The notes below the pieces were generated by a model. That model was not told the origin of the DNA and did no database searches. It saw only the letters and a list, made by a program, of their open reading frames with translations. The translations under genes were made by a program, and so were the position numbers. Positions 54,056-62,911 of a DNA stretch of 64,000 bases are shown one piece after another. This DNA comes from Oscillospiraceae bacterium (GTDB lineage: Bacteria > Bacillota > Clostridia > Oscillospirales > Oscillospiraceae). Location of the stretch: positions 73,891 through 137,890 of the forward strand of contig CACYWG010000003.1 in assembly GCA_902778115.1 (NCBI GenBank), read 5' to 3'. The number at the start of each line of letters is the position of its first letter. The first letter of the stretch is position 1.

Positions 54056-55477
54056 ATGATCAGAATAAACGGCAAATCCGGTCTGTCTGGGTTGTTCCTC
54101 TTGTTGGCGGTATTATTGCAGTCAATCCTTATTCTTTTTAATCTCGCCGAGACCACTGACAGTGTAAACTATATAATGTACATCAATAACTACATTATTG
54201 GTTTCCTGATCATCCTGACCCTGGTATTAAAGGGCGGAAGCAAGCACTTTTTGGCCATCGCTTTCTTCGCCTGTTATCTTGTTTTTCTTATGGGGCAGAA
54301 GCCCTTTGAGCCGGAATACGACGTCTATCTGACCTTTGTCAGATTAAAGCTGGATACGAACCAGTATTTTGTCTTTTCGTGCATTCTGTTTCTGGGACTT
54401 GCCGTAACCTATTATTCCTACTCGCTATCCAGTCAGAGGCGTTCCGGCAATGAGCAGGAAACGCTCGCCGACAAGGGGATCAACAACCAGGCAATCAAGC
54501 CGCTGTTGACCGTGATGCTGGCCGTTACCCTTCCCTGCGCGCTTTATATGCAGGCGAAGATCGTCATCGTCCGCAGCAGCATGGCCTATACCTCCGGTTA
54601 CCTGATCAACGTGGATGTCCCTGCCGTTATCAAGGTCGGCTATTATATCTACTCTACCGTTGTGCTTTTGTACCTGGCTCTGAAGCCGACAAAAAGGCAA
54701 TTGCTGTTCGTCCTGGGTACGTACATTTTGATCGAAGGCGGTTTTCAGCTTTTTCAGGGGCGGCGGGCGCTCTTCGCATCTACCGTACTTTTTTGCATTT
54801 GGTATTTGTTCAAGTACCATAATATCGGTAAAATCAAAGGAAAATACATTGTCCGGGTCGGCGTCGTCATCGCCGGGCTGGTCATCCTGTTATTTATCGT
54901 GGAACAGGCAAGAGATGCCAAAAGCACAGCCCTGACGTTCAGGTTCCTCCGAAAGCTGCTGGTATCCACCGGCGGCTCAGACTCGGTCATTGCCAATACG
55001 ATATACCGAAAAGATCAGTTCCCTGCCAGCGGCATCGCCTATCTTCTGGATCCTCTGATCAACAATCCCCTTGGAAATCTTCTTTTCGGCAGGACCAGTT
55101 CAGCCCAGGGACTGATGTACCTGCAGCAGCACAACTCGTTTTCGCATTGGATCTCGTACATGACGGAATCGTCTCTGTATTTGTCCGGTCATGGTATGGG
55201 TTCGAGCTATCTGGCTGAAGTGTATCTGGCCTTTGAAATGGCGGGGATCCCTCTGGTCTCCGTTCTGGTGGGATGGCTCCTTGACAAGCTGAACCGGATC
55301 AAGTTTAATGACGATCTTCTCCGGACAGGATTGGTGTTCTTTATCGTACGCCGCATCTTTACCCTGCCGAGAGACGGCTTGTTCTCCTGGGCCAGCAGTT
55401 TGATTTACCTGATCTTCACCTATATCATCATTTATCCTTTCTATTATCGCTACTGCAGAAAAACGCCGGAAATATAA
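54056..55477 (+). CDS. Wzy-like oligosaccharide repeat unit polymerase
   Basis: 473 residues with 11-12 hydrophobic helices. There is no sharp motif, which is normal for Wzy; the placement between glycosyltransferases and a Wzx-like flippase, the long outward loop near 300-390 (RFLRKLLVSTGGSDSV and following) and the size fit a polymerase. The ATG at 54056 is chosen over a TTG that abuts the GGAG site. The gene is AT-richer than the window average. Confidence 0.8.
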   Translation: MIRINGKSGLSGLFLLLAVLLQSILILFNLAETTDSVNYIMYINNYIIGFLIILTLVLKGGSKHFLAIAFFACYLVFLMGQKPFEPEYDVYLTFVRLKLDTNQYFVFSCILFLGLAVTYYSYSLSSQRRSGNEQETLADKGINNQAIKPLLTVMLAVTLPCALYMQAKIVIVRSSMAYTSGYLINVDVPAVIKVGYYIYSTVVLLYLALKPTKRQLLFVLGTYILIEGGFQLFQGRRALFASTVLFCIWYLFKYHNIGKIKGKYIVRVGVVIAGLVILLFIVEQARDAKSTALTFRFLRKLLVSTGGSDSVIANTIYRKDQFPASGIAYLLDPLINNPLGNLLFGRTSSAQGLMYLQQHNSFSHWISYMTESSLYLSGHGMGSSYLAEVYLAFEMAGIPLVSVLVGWLLDKLNRIKFNDDLLRTGLVFFIVRRIFTLPRDGLFSWASSLIYLIFTYIIIYPFYYRYCRKTPEI

Positions 55478-55504
55478 GAAGAAGGAGGCAAGAGAAGAAA
55501 GCTT

Positions 55505-56926
55505 ATGAGTCGTGATTCGGAAAAATACAAAGCATTATTCAAGGATACCGTAATTTTCGCGCTTGGAAACATTGGCTCAAAGGTCATTATCTTCTTCCTT
55601 GTCCCCTTTTACACGTATTATCTTACGCCGGATGAGTACGGCGTTTCCGACCTGGTCTTCACGGTTTCTCAGCTGGCGATCCCGTTTTTCTCATTAGTCA
55701 TTTTTGATGCGGTGATCCGCTTTGCGCTTTTGAGAAAAGAGCGGCCTCAGGACACGCTCCTCGTGGGGATCATCATTTGGGTCATCGGCTCCGCGCTGGC
55801 TTTCCTGATGACGCCCCTGTTTGGGTTGTATAAGGCCATTGCCGAATGGAAATGGTTCGTGACCTCGTACATATCGGTCAGCATGCTGGTTTCCATTGAA
55901 TTAAACTACTTGAAAGCGACCAACCGGAATCTTTTATACTCTATCATCTGCATCGCCCAGACCTTGTGCCTGGCTTGCCTGAACATTCTTCTGGTCGCGC
56001 ATTTCCGTCTCGGCATCCGGGGCTATCTGATCTCCTCTGTCGGTGCGAGCCTCATCGCTGCGATTCTTGCGCTGCTTTTCGGCGGCGTCATCAACGAGCT
56101 GAAAAAGGCCAGATACGAAAAAGAACTGGCCCGGCAGATGGTCGCTTATTCGACCCCGCTGATTCTGAACAACCTGTCCTGGTGGGTCATTCAGTCCTCG
56201 GACAAAATCATGCTTGAACTCATGATCGATAAAGCCGCTCTGGGCATCTATACGGTAGCGTCAAGAATCCCTTCCCTGATCACCGTTTTTGTGACGATCT
56301 TTCAGCAGGCCTGGGGGATTTCCTCCATCAGGGAAATGGACTCCAGCAATGACAAGAGGTTTTATACAAGCGTTTTTACTTTCTATTCATTCATCGCCTT
56401 TTTCGGCGGGATCGCGCTCTGTACGATCATCAAGCCGTTCATGGACATTTATGTTCAGTCCGATCTGTACGGAGACGTATGGAGGTATGTTCCCCTGCTC
56501 CTTGCCAGCGCCGTTTTTTCTGCTCTTGCGGCCTATAACGGCAGCATGTACGGTGCGCTGAAGAAATCGGTGAACAATATGTTATCCACGCTGACGGCTG
56601 CGATCGTCAATCTCATCGTCAATTACATCACCATTCTTCTCTTTGGTATCTGGGGTGCCATGATCGGTACCGTCACCGCGTATCTGGTTTTAGCCTTTAT
56701 CCGGATCATTGATGTCAAGCGTTTCGTTGATATCGGGATCAACTGGAAAAAGCTGATCGGAAATACGATCATCATCATGCTGCAGGTCATCATCACGTCT
56801 GTCGGAAGCGTGGGGCTTGGCATTTCGGCGTCGGTACTGCTGATGGGCGTATTTCTCATATTGAACAAAGAAGAACTTGTTATGGCAGTAAACTTTGCAC
56901 TAAGAAGGGGTCAAAATCATGTATGA
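55505..56926 (+). CDS. Wzx-like polysaccharide flippase
   Basis: 473 residues, 12-14 helices, MVF/PST family. The N terminus KDTVIFALGNIGSKVIIFFL, then TPDEYGVSDLVFT, is the classical Wzx/RfbX pattern. It flips the lipid-linked repeat unit outward before polymerisation. AGAAGGAGG lies upstream. It overlaps licD by eight bases, tying the decoration genes to the same operon. Confidence 0.92.
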   Translation: MSRDSEKYKALFKDTVIFALGNIGSKVIIFFLVPFYTYYLTPDEYGVSDLVFTVSQLAIPFFSLVIFDAVIRFALLRKERPQDTLLVGIIIWVIGSALAFLMTPLFGLYKAIAEWKWFVTSYISVSMLVSIELNYLKATNRNLLYSIICIAQTLCLACLNILLVAHFRLGIRGYLISSVGASLIAAILALLFGGVINELKKARYEKELARQMVAYSTPLILNNLSWWVIQSSDKIMLELMIDKAALGIYTVASRIPSLITVFVTIFQQAWGISSIREMDSSNDKRFYTSVFTFYSFIAFFGGIALCTIIKPFMDIYVQSDLYGDVWRYVPLLLASAVFSALAAYNGSMYGALKKSVNNMLSTLTAAIVNLIVNYITILLFGIWGAMIGTVTAYLVLAFIRIIDVKRFVDIGINWKKLIGNTIIIMLQVIITSVGSVGLGISASVLLMGVFLILNKEELVMAVNFALRRGQNHV

Positions 56927-57785
56927 TTTAAAAGCACTGCAGGCGAAGGAAATAGAAATCCTGCAAGCGATTCATGACGCATGCGAAAAAATGGGGATCG
57001 AATACGTCATTATGCACGGCACGCTTCTCGGTGCCGTGAGGCATAAAGGTTTCATTCCCTGGGACGATGATATCGATATCTGTATGGTCAGGGACAGCTA
57101 CGATACCTTTATCCGGGAAGGGCACAAATATCTTCCGGAAAACCTGAAGATCCAGCACGTATCTCATGAGAAAGCGTGCCCCAACATTTTTGCAAAGGTT
57201 CGAGACTGCAACACGACCTTCCTGCATGCCGAGCATGTGGACCTGGGCATCAATCAGGGCGTCTTCATCGACATCTTCCCGATGGACCGGATCAAATCCT
57301 CCCGCTTCGGGATCACTTCCGAATATTACCGGAAGCGGTTTTTCAATGTGATCAACGAATGCTTTGATCTCGCCTATGTCAAAACGATCCAACGTCCCAT
57401 GAGCAAGGCGATCGGCTATTTTGTCCACTATGTGATCAACCGGGGCATCATGCGGGGTGTAGACCGCTCCAGGTTTATCCTTCGGGAAGAGGACCGGAGA
57501 AGAAGGCTGCACAACAGGGGCGACGACTGTACATTCATTTCGATTTACAAGAAGATCACCGGTAAGTATTCCCTGTTCACCGAAAGAGCGCTCTATGATT
57601 TTGACGGGCACAAGTTTTACGGACCGAAGAATTACGACGAGGTTCTCTCCATTCTTTACGGCGATTATATGAAAGTCCCGCCTAAAGAGCAGCAGATCAC
57701 GCACAAGCCTTTGTTTGTTGATCTGGAAAGAGGTTATTCAAAAGAAGAGATCGATAAAATGATCGCAGAAGGAGTTATAAAATGA
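56919..57785 (+). CDS. LicD family phosphotransferase
   Basis: 288 residues. The LicD signature is GTLLGAVRH followed by WDDDIDIC, with the two Asp pairs that bind metal. LicD proteins transfer phosphocholine, or a similar phospho-compound, from a CDP carrier to surface glycans; related fukutin-type enzymes transfer ribitol phosphate. It overlaps wzx and, by an ATGA, the next gene. The LicC-like gene downstream makes a CDP-amine donor the first guess. Confidence 0.92.
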   Translation: MYDLKALQAKEIEILQAIHDACEKMGIEYVIMHGTLLGAVRHKGFIPWDDDIDICMVRDSYDTFIREGHKYLPENLKIQHVSHEKACPNIFAKVRDCNTTFLHAEHVDLGINQGVFIDIFPMDRIKSSRFGITSEYYRKRFFNVINECFDLAYVKTIQRPMSKAIGYFVHYVINRGIMRGVDRSRFILREEDRRRRLHNRGDDCTFISIYKKITGKYSLFTERALYDFDGHKFYGPKNYDEVLSILYGDYMKVPPKEQQITHKPLFVDLERGYSKEEIDKMIAEGVIK

Positions 57786-58747
57786 AAATCATCACTTTCC
57801 AAGACATTGCAGACCTTAAGATCCAGCCCTCCCTGTGCTTTGACTGGGCAGAAACCATGATCAAAAATAAGAAAAAAGCACTTCTGCCCCCTAAAATCAG
57901 CCTGAAACCCTTTGACGGTGTGTTTTGCAACGTCATGCCCTGCATCATTCCGGGGGCAGCCGATGCCAACTGGGGCGGCGTAAAGGTGGTAACGCGTTAT
58001 CCTAACCGTGTTCCAAGCCTTGAGAGCCGGATTCTGCTGATGGATGCAAATACCGGGGAATTTCTTGCGCTGATGGACGGCACCTGGATCACCACGATGA
58101 GAACCGGTTCTGTTGCCGCACATTCTATCATGCTTCTGGGAAAGAAAGACTTTTCAACCATTGGCATGATGGGTCTCGGCAATGTGGTGCGTTCTACGCT
58201 CGTCGTTCTGGCAGACAAGCTGCCGGACAGGGAACTGCACATCAAGCTGCTTAAATACAAAGGCCAGGAAGAGGATCTGGCAAAGAGATTTGAGTGCTGC
58301 AAAAACCTTCATTTTACTTTTGTGGATACGCCGGAGGAGATGGTGAAGGGATCGGACGTCGTGGTTTCCGGTGCAACATACCTTCCCAACGACGTATGTG
58401 CAGACGAATATTTCGACAAAGGCGTCCTCGTTGAGCCGATCCACACGCTTGGCTTTACAAACTGCGATCTGTTCTTTGACAAGGTGTTTGCGGACGATCT
58501 GGGGCATGTCCACCACTTCAAGAATTTCGATAAGTTCAGACAATTCGCCGAGGTCTGCGACGTCGTAAACGGAGACAATCCCGGCCGTGAAAATGACGAG
58601 GAGCGTATTCTCGCTTACAACATCGGTGTGTCCATTCATGATATCAACTTTGCTGCTTCCATCTATCAGATGATGGCAGAAAAGGGCATCCTCGAGCGCC
58701 TTCCTGACATTGACATGAAAGATCCTACCGAGAAATTCTGGGTCTGA
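57782..58747 (+). CDS. Ornithine cyclodeaminase/mu-crystallin family protein
   Basis: 321 residues. NAD-binding Rossmann core MMGLGNVVRSTLVVLADKL near 128, preceded by GTWITTMRTGSVAAHS, the family hallmark. Members include ornithine cyclodeaminase, alanine dehydrogenase and imine reductases; a group annotated as tyramine oxidase subunit B is another possible relative. In this cluster it might make or modify the amine carried by LicD. The C terminus looks cut short by a frameshift: another frame continues with plausible sequence for 14 codons. Confidence 0.82.
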   Translation: MKIITFQDIADLKIQPSLCFDWAETMIKNKKKALLPPKISLKPFDGVFCNVMPCIIPGAADANWGGVKVVTRYPNRVPSLESRILLMDANTGEFLALMDGTWITTMRTGSVAAHSIMLLGKKDFSTIGMMGLGNVVRSTLVVLADKLPDRELHIKLLKYKGQEEDLAKRFECCKNLHFTFVDTPEEMVKGSDVVVSGATYLPNDVCADEYFDKGVLVEPIHTLGFTNCDLFFDKVFADDLGHVHHFKNFDKFRQFAEVCDVVNGDNPGRENDEERILAYNIGVSIHDINFAASIYQMMAEKGILERLPDIDMKDPTEKFWV

Positions 58748-58748
58748 G

Positions 58749-58790
58749 TACGGCATCCATACGCTGGAGGATATTTACGCGCTGTATTGA
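58749..58790 (+). other. Likely displaced C terminus of the ornithine-cyclodeaminase homologue
   Basis: In the frame one base off the CDS, the codons read YGIHTLEDIYALY and then stop. Removing one base near 58740-58746 would join it to the CDS end (EKFW). It looks like coding sequence lost by a single-base insertion, either real or a sequencing error. Confidence 0.5.
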
Positions 58791-58850
58791 CCTTCGGCTC
58801 CGGTGATCAGCAAGCTGTTCACCGGGGGCGGCAACAATGATTATTTGGCA

Positions 58851-58870
58851 AAAAAGCCGAAAGGCTTTTT
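58851..58870 (+). terminator. Terminator after the ornithine-cyclodeaminase homologue
   Basis: AAAAAGCC/GGCTTTTT with a GAAA loop. Confidence 0.7.
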
Positions 58871-59027
58871 ACCATCATATCATCATAATAGGCCCGTTAA
58901 AATGAACGCGGGCCTATTATTACCCAAAAAAGCTCAAAAAAACGGCTGTATTTGTTCGAGCCTGACAGCAGACATCCCGCGCCTGAACGAAAGGCACGCA
59001 TGATTGAACAGAAAGAGGAGAAAACCA

Positions 59028-59924
59028 ATGGAACTGAGCAGAAAACAGTTTGACGTACTGGAGGCGTTCGCCACCGCGAAGGATAGCCTTACCCAGCGGC
59101 AGCTGGAAGAGATCACCGGGCACAGCCTCGGCACGATCAACCGCGTTGTGAAGGAGCTGACCGAGCTCGGGTATGTGGTGGACGGCAACATCACGAACAG
59201 CGGCGTGAACGCCCTGGAACCGTACCGCGCCAAGCGGGCCATCTTTATCGCCGCCGGATTCGGCACCCGGCTTGTACCCATTACCTTTAATACGCCCAAG
59301 CCGCTCGTTCGCGTTCACGGCGTTCGGATCATCGACCGGCTGATCGACGCCTGCCTTGAGGCCGGCATCAACGAGATCATCATCGTCCGCGGCTATCTGA
59401 GCGAGCTGTTCGATCAGCTCCTGTACAAATACCCGATGATCAAGTTTCTGGAAAACCCCGTCTATAACGAAGCGAATAATATCAGCTCGGCCCTGGTGGC
59501 TCGCTATATGCTCTCCAATTCCTATGTTTTTGAGGCCGACCTGCTGATCAGCAATCCGAAGATCATCAAAAAATACCACTATTCCTCGGATTTTCTCGCC
59601 ATCAGGAAAGATCGCTCCGATGACTGGTGCTTCAAAGTAAAAGACGGTGTGATCGTTGAGGAAAAGGTCGGCGGCCAGGGCGACGATATCTGGCAGATGG
59701 TCGGGATCTCCTACTGGAACGACGCGGACGGCCACAAGCTCTCGCAGGATATCCAGGCAGTCTATCAGTCTCCCGGCGGAAAAGAGAGATACTGGGAGCA
59801 GGTTCCGCTGGTATACAAGAAAGAACACTATGCCGTGGAAGTCCGTGAATGCCGCGATGAAGACATCGTGGAGATCGACACCTTCAAAGAGCTGAAGGCG
59901 ATTGACAAGACTTACGACGTCTGA
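59028..59924 (+). CDS. LicC-like cytidylyltransferase with N-terminal winged helix
   Basis: 298 residues. Residues 1-60 form a winged-helix pattern (RQLEEITGHSLGTINRVVKEL as recognition region). From about 70 a nucleotidyltransferase begins with AAGFGTRLVP (75-84) and KPL (91-93), then NPVYNEANNISS and FEADLLI, the LicC-type sequence. LicC makes CDP-choline from CTP and phosphocholine; other members act on 2-aminoethylphosphonate. The fusion of a DNA-binding-like domain to the enzyme suggests autoregulation or substrate-sensing. GAGGAG at 59015-59020 sets the ATG. Confidence 0.88.
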   Translation: MELSRKQFDVLEAFATAKDSLTQRQLEEITGHSLGTINRVVKELTELGYVVDGNITNSGVNALEPYRAKRAIFIAAGFGTRLVPITFNTPKPLVRVHGVRIIDRLIDACLEAGINEIIIVRGYLSELFDQLLYKYPMIKFLENPVYNEANNISSALVARYMLSNSYVFEADLLISNPKIIKKYHYSSDFLAIRKDRSDDWCFKVKDGVIVEEKVGGQGDDIWQMVGISYWNDADGHKLSQDIQAVYQSPGGKERYWEQVPLVYKKEHYAVEVRECRDEDIVEIDTFKELKAIDKTYDV

Positions 59925-59990
59925 TCTGACCGGCGGGTCCGGATAGTATCATATCTACAAACAGAAAGGGAAATAACACGAGGTGGAAAA

Positions 59991-61472
59991 ATGAGCGACA
60001 AACAGAAAGAAAAGGCCAGCTCTTCGGCAAGCCTGCAGCGTTCCCTCTCCCCCATGCACGTCTGGGCAATCGCCTTCGGCTGCGTGATCGGCTGGGGCAG
60101 CTTCATCAATCCCGGCAAGAAATTCCTGCCGACCTCCGGCGTTGCCGGAACGGCCATCGCCATGGTGCTCGGCGCCCTGGTCATGATCATCATCGCCTTC
60201 AGCTATGCCTATATGGTCCCCAAGTATCCGAAGGCCGGCGGCGAATTCACCTTTACCAAGATGTGCTTCGGCAAGACCATGGCCTTTATCTGCGGCTGGT
60301 TCCTGGTCGTGGCCTATCTGACCAATGTGCCGATGAACAGCACGGCGATCGGTCTGATCGTGGACGGTCTGGACGGCTCCGCGGATATCCTGAAGTTCGG
60401 CTTCCATTATTCGATCGCCGGATTTGATATCTACCTGGGCGAAATGCTGCTTGCCTCCGCGATCCTGCTTTTGTTCGGCTACCTGAACATCATCGGCGTA
60501 AAAAAGGCCGGCTTTGTGCAGACGGTGCTTTCCACGCTGCTGGTCGTCTGTGTTTTCACGCTCTTTGTCGCCGCGCTGGTGAGCAGCAAGGCCAAGGGCA
60601 TCAACATGCAGCCCGTCTGGGGCTTTGATAAATCCGCGGCCATGGCCGCCGGCGCAACGACCGCCGGGATCGGCAAATACGCGCACGTCGGGACCCGCGG
60701 CGTCATGGGCGCCATCCTCGCCACCTTCGCCATCGCCCCCTGGGCTTATGTCGGTTTCGACGCGATCCCCCAGGCCGCGGAGGAATTCAACTTCAGCTTT
60801 AAGAAGGTCTCCTTCATCATGATGATCGCCATCGTGTTCGGCTGCTTCGTGTATGTGAGCAACAACACCGTGGCGGCTGCCGCCCTCGAAAACTGGCCGG
60901 ATCGTGTGATGGCGGGCGAGTGGGTCGTGCTGGTTGCGGCGACCGAGCTGCTCGGCACCTTCGGCAAGATCCTGGTCGGTCTCGGCGTGAGCTGCGCGGT
61001 GCTCTCCGGTATCATGGGCTTCTATCTCGCTTCTTCCCGCCTGATGTACTCCATGAGCCGGGACGGTTATCTGCCCGAGTGGTTCGGCCGCGTCGATCCG
61101 AAGTACGGTACGCCGAAGAACGCCATGATCTTTTGCATCATCGTCAGCCTCTCCGGCCCGATCCTCGGGCGCGAAGCGCTCGGCTGGTTCGTGGACATGA
61201 GCGCCATCGGCGCCTCGATCGGCTATTTCTTCACCTCCGCCTCCACACTGGTGACCGCCCGCCGCAACGGCGACGGAACGCCTTTCCTCAAGACCATGGC
61301 CATCGCCGGCGTTGTGTTCAGCGCGATCTTCATGATCCTCCAGCTGATCCCGATCCCCGGCCTGAACGGCGTTCACTTCGGGAAAGAAAGCTACATCATG
61401 CTGGTGATCTGGGTCCTGCTCGGCCTTGTTTTCTATATCAAGCAGAGAAGCTCTTTTTCGGCGGAAGAATAA
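59991..61472 (+). CDS. APC family amine/amino acid permease
   Basis: 493 residues with 12 helices. The APC start GCVIGWGSFINPG and the FSYAYMVPKYPKAGGEFTF motif are present, and ALENWPDRV and SRLMYSMSRDGYLPEWFG follow. The substrate is not readable, but the position beside LicC suggests choline, ethanolamine or another amine to be activated and attached by LicD; in classical lic loci LicB fills this place. It ends before a strong terminator. Confidence 0.85.
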   Translation: MSDKQKEKASSSASLQRSLSPMHVWAIAFGCVIGWGSFINPGKKFLPTSGVAGTAIAMVLGALVMIIIAFSYAYMVPKYPKAGGEFTFTKMCFGKTMAFICGWFLVVAYLTNVPMNSTAIGLIVDGLDGSADILKFGFHYSIAGFDIYLGEMLLASAILLLFGYLNIIGVKKAGFVQTVLSTLLVVCVFTLFVAALVSSKAKGINMQPVWGFDKSAAMAAGATTAGIGKYAHVGTRGVMGAILATFAIAPWAYVGFDAIPQAAEEFNFSFKKVSFIMMIAIVFGCFVYVSNNTVAAAALENWPDRVMAGEWVVLVAATELLGTFGKILVGLGVSCAVLSGIMGFYLASSRLMYSMSRDGYLPEWFGRVDPKYGTPKNAMIFCIIVSLSGPILGREALGWFVDMSAIGASIGYFFTSASTLVTARRNGDGTPFLKTMAIAGVVFSAIFMILQLIPIPGLNGVHFGKESYIMLVIWVLLGLVFYIKQRSSFSAEE

Positions 61473-61510
61473 ACAGTCTCATCCCTTGCGCAGCATCATA
61501 TCGTTTCGAT

Positions 61511-61560
61511 GAACAAACCCGGGGGAGGCAGCAAAGCGCTGTTCTCTCCCGGGCTTGTTC
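61511..61560 (+). terminator. Terminator after the APC permease gene
   Basis: Seventeen-position stem (one A-C mismatch, one G-T) formed by 61511-61527 and 61544-61560, followed by ATTTTAT. Confidence 0.85.
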
Positions 61561-61600
61561 ATTTTATATCTATTTCCGGCCGGATTCGAACGAGCGGGGC

Positions 61601-61629
61601 TTGACAAGTCCGGGATCTCCCGCTATAAT
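61601..61629 (+). promoter_or_regulatory. Consensus promoter of the ABC importer operon
   Basis: TTGACA, 17-base spacer, TATAAT: exact sigma-A consensus and spacing. A 140-base leader follows. Confidence 0.85.
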
Positions 61630-61774
61630 CATGTTCAGTTCCGGCACTTTTGATTTATTATTTGAACTATAATCGCTCGTGTGGAACAGATCCGCAGCTG
61701 ATCGCGGTCAGGCGCCTGTCCGGGCGCCTCCGGTCCGATCCGCGCGAAAAGATGATTGCGAAGGAGATATTCTG

Positions 61775-62809
61775 ATGAAAAAGTATTGGATCCCCATGCT
61801 GCTGGTGATTTGCTGCCTCGCTTCCCTGCTGGCCGGCTGCGGCAGCCAGAACCGTGCGGAGTCCCCGTCCGCGAAATCCGGCGACCGCGTCGTCATTTAT
61901 ACCGCGGCCGAGGACGAGCGCATCGCTTACCTGCAGGCAGAGCTGGACAAGAAATTCCCCGACACAGAGATCGTCATCCAGTCCCTCGGCACCGGTCAGC
62001 TCCTCTCCAAGCTTCAGGCGGAGGGAGCGAACGGCGATTGCGACATCTTCTATGATCTGGAGGTCGTCAACGCGGAGATCATTCTGAACGCCAGTCCCGA
62101 TCTGTTTGTTGACCTGTCCGATTATGATTTCTCCGTGTATGATTCCTCTGTGACCGGCTATACGGACCGGCACCACAAATATGCCGTCAACGGCAAGACG
62201 GCCGGCGCTTTCCTGGTCAACGTCGGGATGCTGGAGGAAAAGGGGCTGCCCATTCCCGGCTCTTATGAGGACATGCTGAAGCCGGAATACGCCGGCCTCA
62301 TCTCCATGCCCTCTCCGAAGAGCTCCGGCACCGGTTACAGCTACTACAACGGCATGATCACCATGCTGGGCGAAGAGGCCGGCATGAAGTATTTTGAAGC
62401 GCTGAACCCCAACATCAAGGAGTACACCACCTCCGGCTCTGCGCCCGCAAAGGCTGCTGTCCGCGGGGACGTGGCCATTGCTTACGGTTTGCTCTGGCAG
62501 TGCGTGAATTACGCCAACGAGAACGAGGGCATGCGCGTTGTGGTTCCCGATCAGGGACTCGCCTTTGATCTCTTTACCATGGGCATGATCTCCGGCCACG
62601 AGACGAGGGGCAGCGTAAAGGCTGTGTTTGACTGCCTGTACTATGAACTGAACAAGCCTCAGTGCGCTCTGTTCAATCCGGATAAGATCTACGCCGATAT
62701 GCCCGCTTCAGAGATCGCAAACTATCCGGCCAGCTATACCGAGATCACCATGAAGGGTCTGTTTGATTTCCAGTACAAGCAGGATCTGCTTGATCGGTGG
62801 CCGTATTGA
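61775..62809 (+). CDS. Solute-binding lipoprotein of an ABC importer
   Basis: 344 residues. Lipoprotein signal with lipobox LLAGC (C22). The mature part begins VVIYTAAEDERI, and LQSLGTGQLLSKLQAEG-type and SYEDMLKPEYAG segments place it in the iron/thiamine/2-aminoethylphosphonate/polyamine-type SBP cluster. The ligand cannot be decided from sequence. Together with the LicC/LicD genes, 2-aminoethylphosphonate or a related amine is a reasonable but unproven idea. AAGGAG stands before the ATG. Confidence 0.88.
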   Translation: MKKYWIPMLLVICCLASLLAGCGSQNRAESPSAKSGDRVVIYTAAEDERIAYLQAELDKKFPDTEIVIQSLGTGQLLSKLQAEGANGDCDIFYDLEVVNAEIILNASPDLFVDLSDYDFSVYDSSVTGYTDRHHKYAVNGKTAGAFLVNVGMLEEKGLPIPGSYEDMLKPEYAGLISMPSPKSSGTGYSYYNGMITMLGEEAGMKYFEALNPNIKEYTTSGSAPAKAAVRGDVAIAYGLLWQCVNYANENEGMRVVVPDQGLAFDLFTMGMISGHETRGSVKAVFDCLYYELNKPQCALFNPDKIYADMPASEIANYPASYTEITMKGLFDFQYKQDLLDRWPY

Positions 62810-62825
62810 TCACTGCAGGCCAGGG

Positions 62826-62855
62826 AAAAGGAGAGCTGAAGGGCTCTCCCTTTTT
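62826..62855 (+). terminator. Attenuator hairpin between binding protein and ATPase
   Basis: AAAAGGAGAGC pairs with GCTCTCCCTTTTT around TGAAGG, with one bulged C. It has terminator form but lies inside the operon, so partial read-through would raise binding protein over ATPase. Confidence 0.65.
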
Positions 62856-62911
62856 CCTGTTCATTCGAAGCATCCGGTCCCTTTGATCCGATAACTGCGG
62901 AGGTGCATTTT

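Larger units (their letters stand above)
58748..59027. other. Intergenic stretch with frameshifted tail and two hairpins
   Basis: 280 bases. It holds the possible displaced C terminus of the previous gene (58749-58790), a GAAA-loop hairpin with A and T tracts (58851-58870) and an 11-bp hairpin TAATAGGCCCG/CGGGCCTATTA (58886-58919). No promoter for the next gene was clear. GAGGAG at 59015-59020 serves the LicC-like gene. Confidence 0.65.
61473..61774. other. Intergenic region before the ABC importer
   Basis: About 300 bases holding, in order, the permease terminator, a perfect-consensus promoter and a leader of about 140 bases with a GC hairpin AGGCGCC/GGCGCCT (61710-61729). No gene seen. AAGGAG lies before the ATG at 61775. 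Confidence 0.75.

Noticed and set aside
58886..58919. Hairpin TAATAGGCCCG/CGGGCCTATTA as the terminator of the upstream gene
   Set aside because: No T run follows, and a better GAAA-loop hairpin with T tract lies 30 bases upstream; its role remains open.
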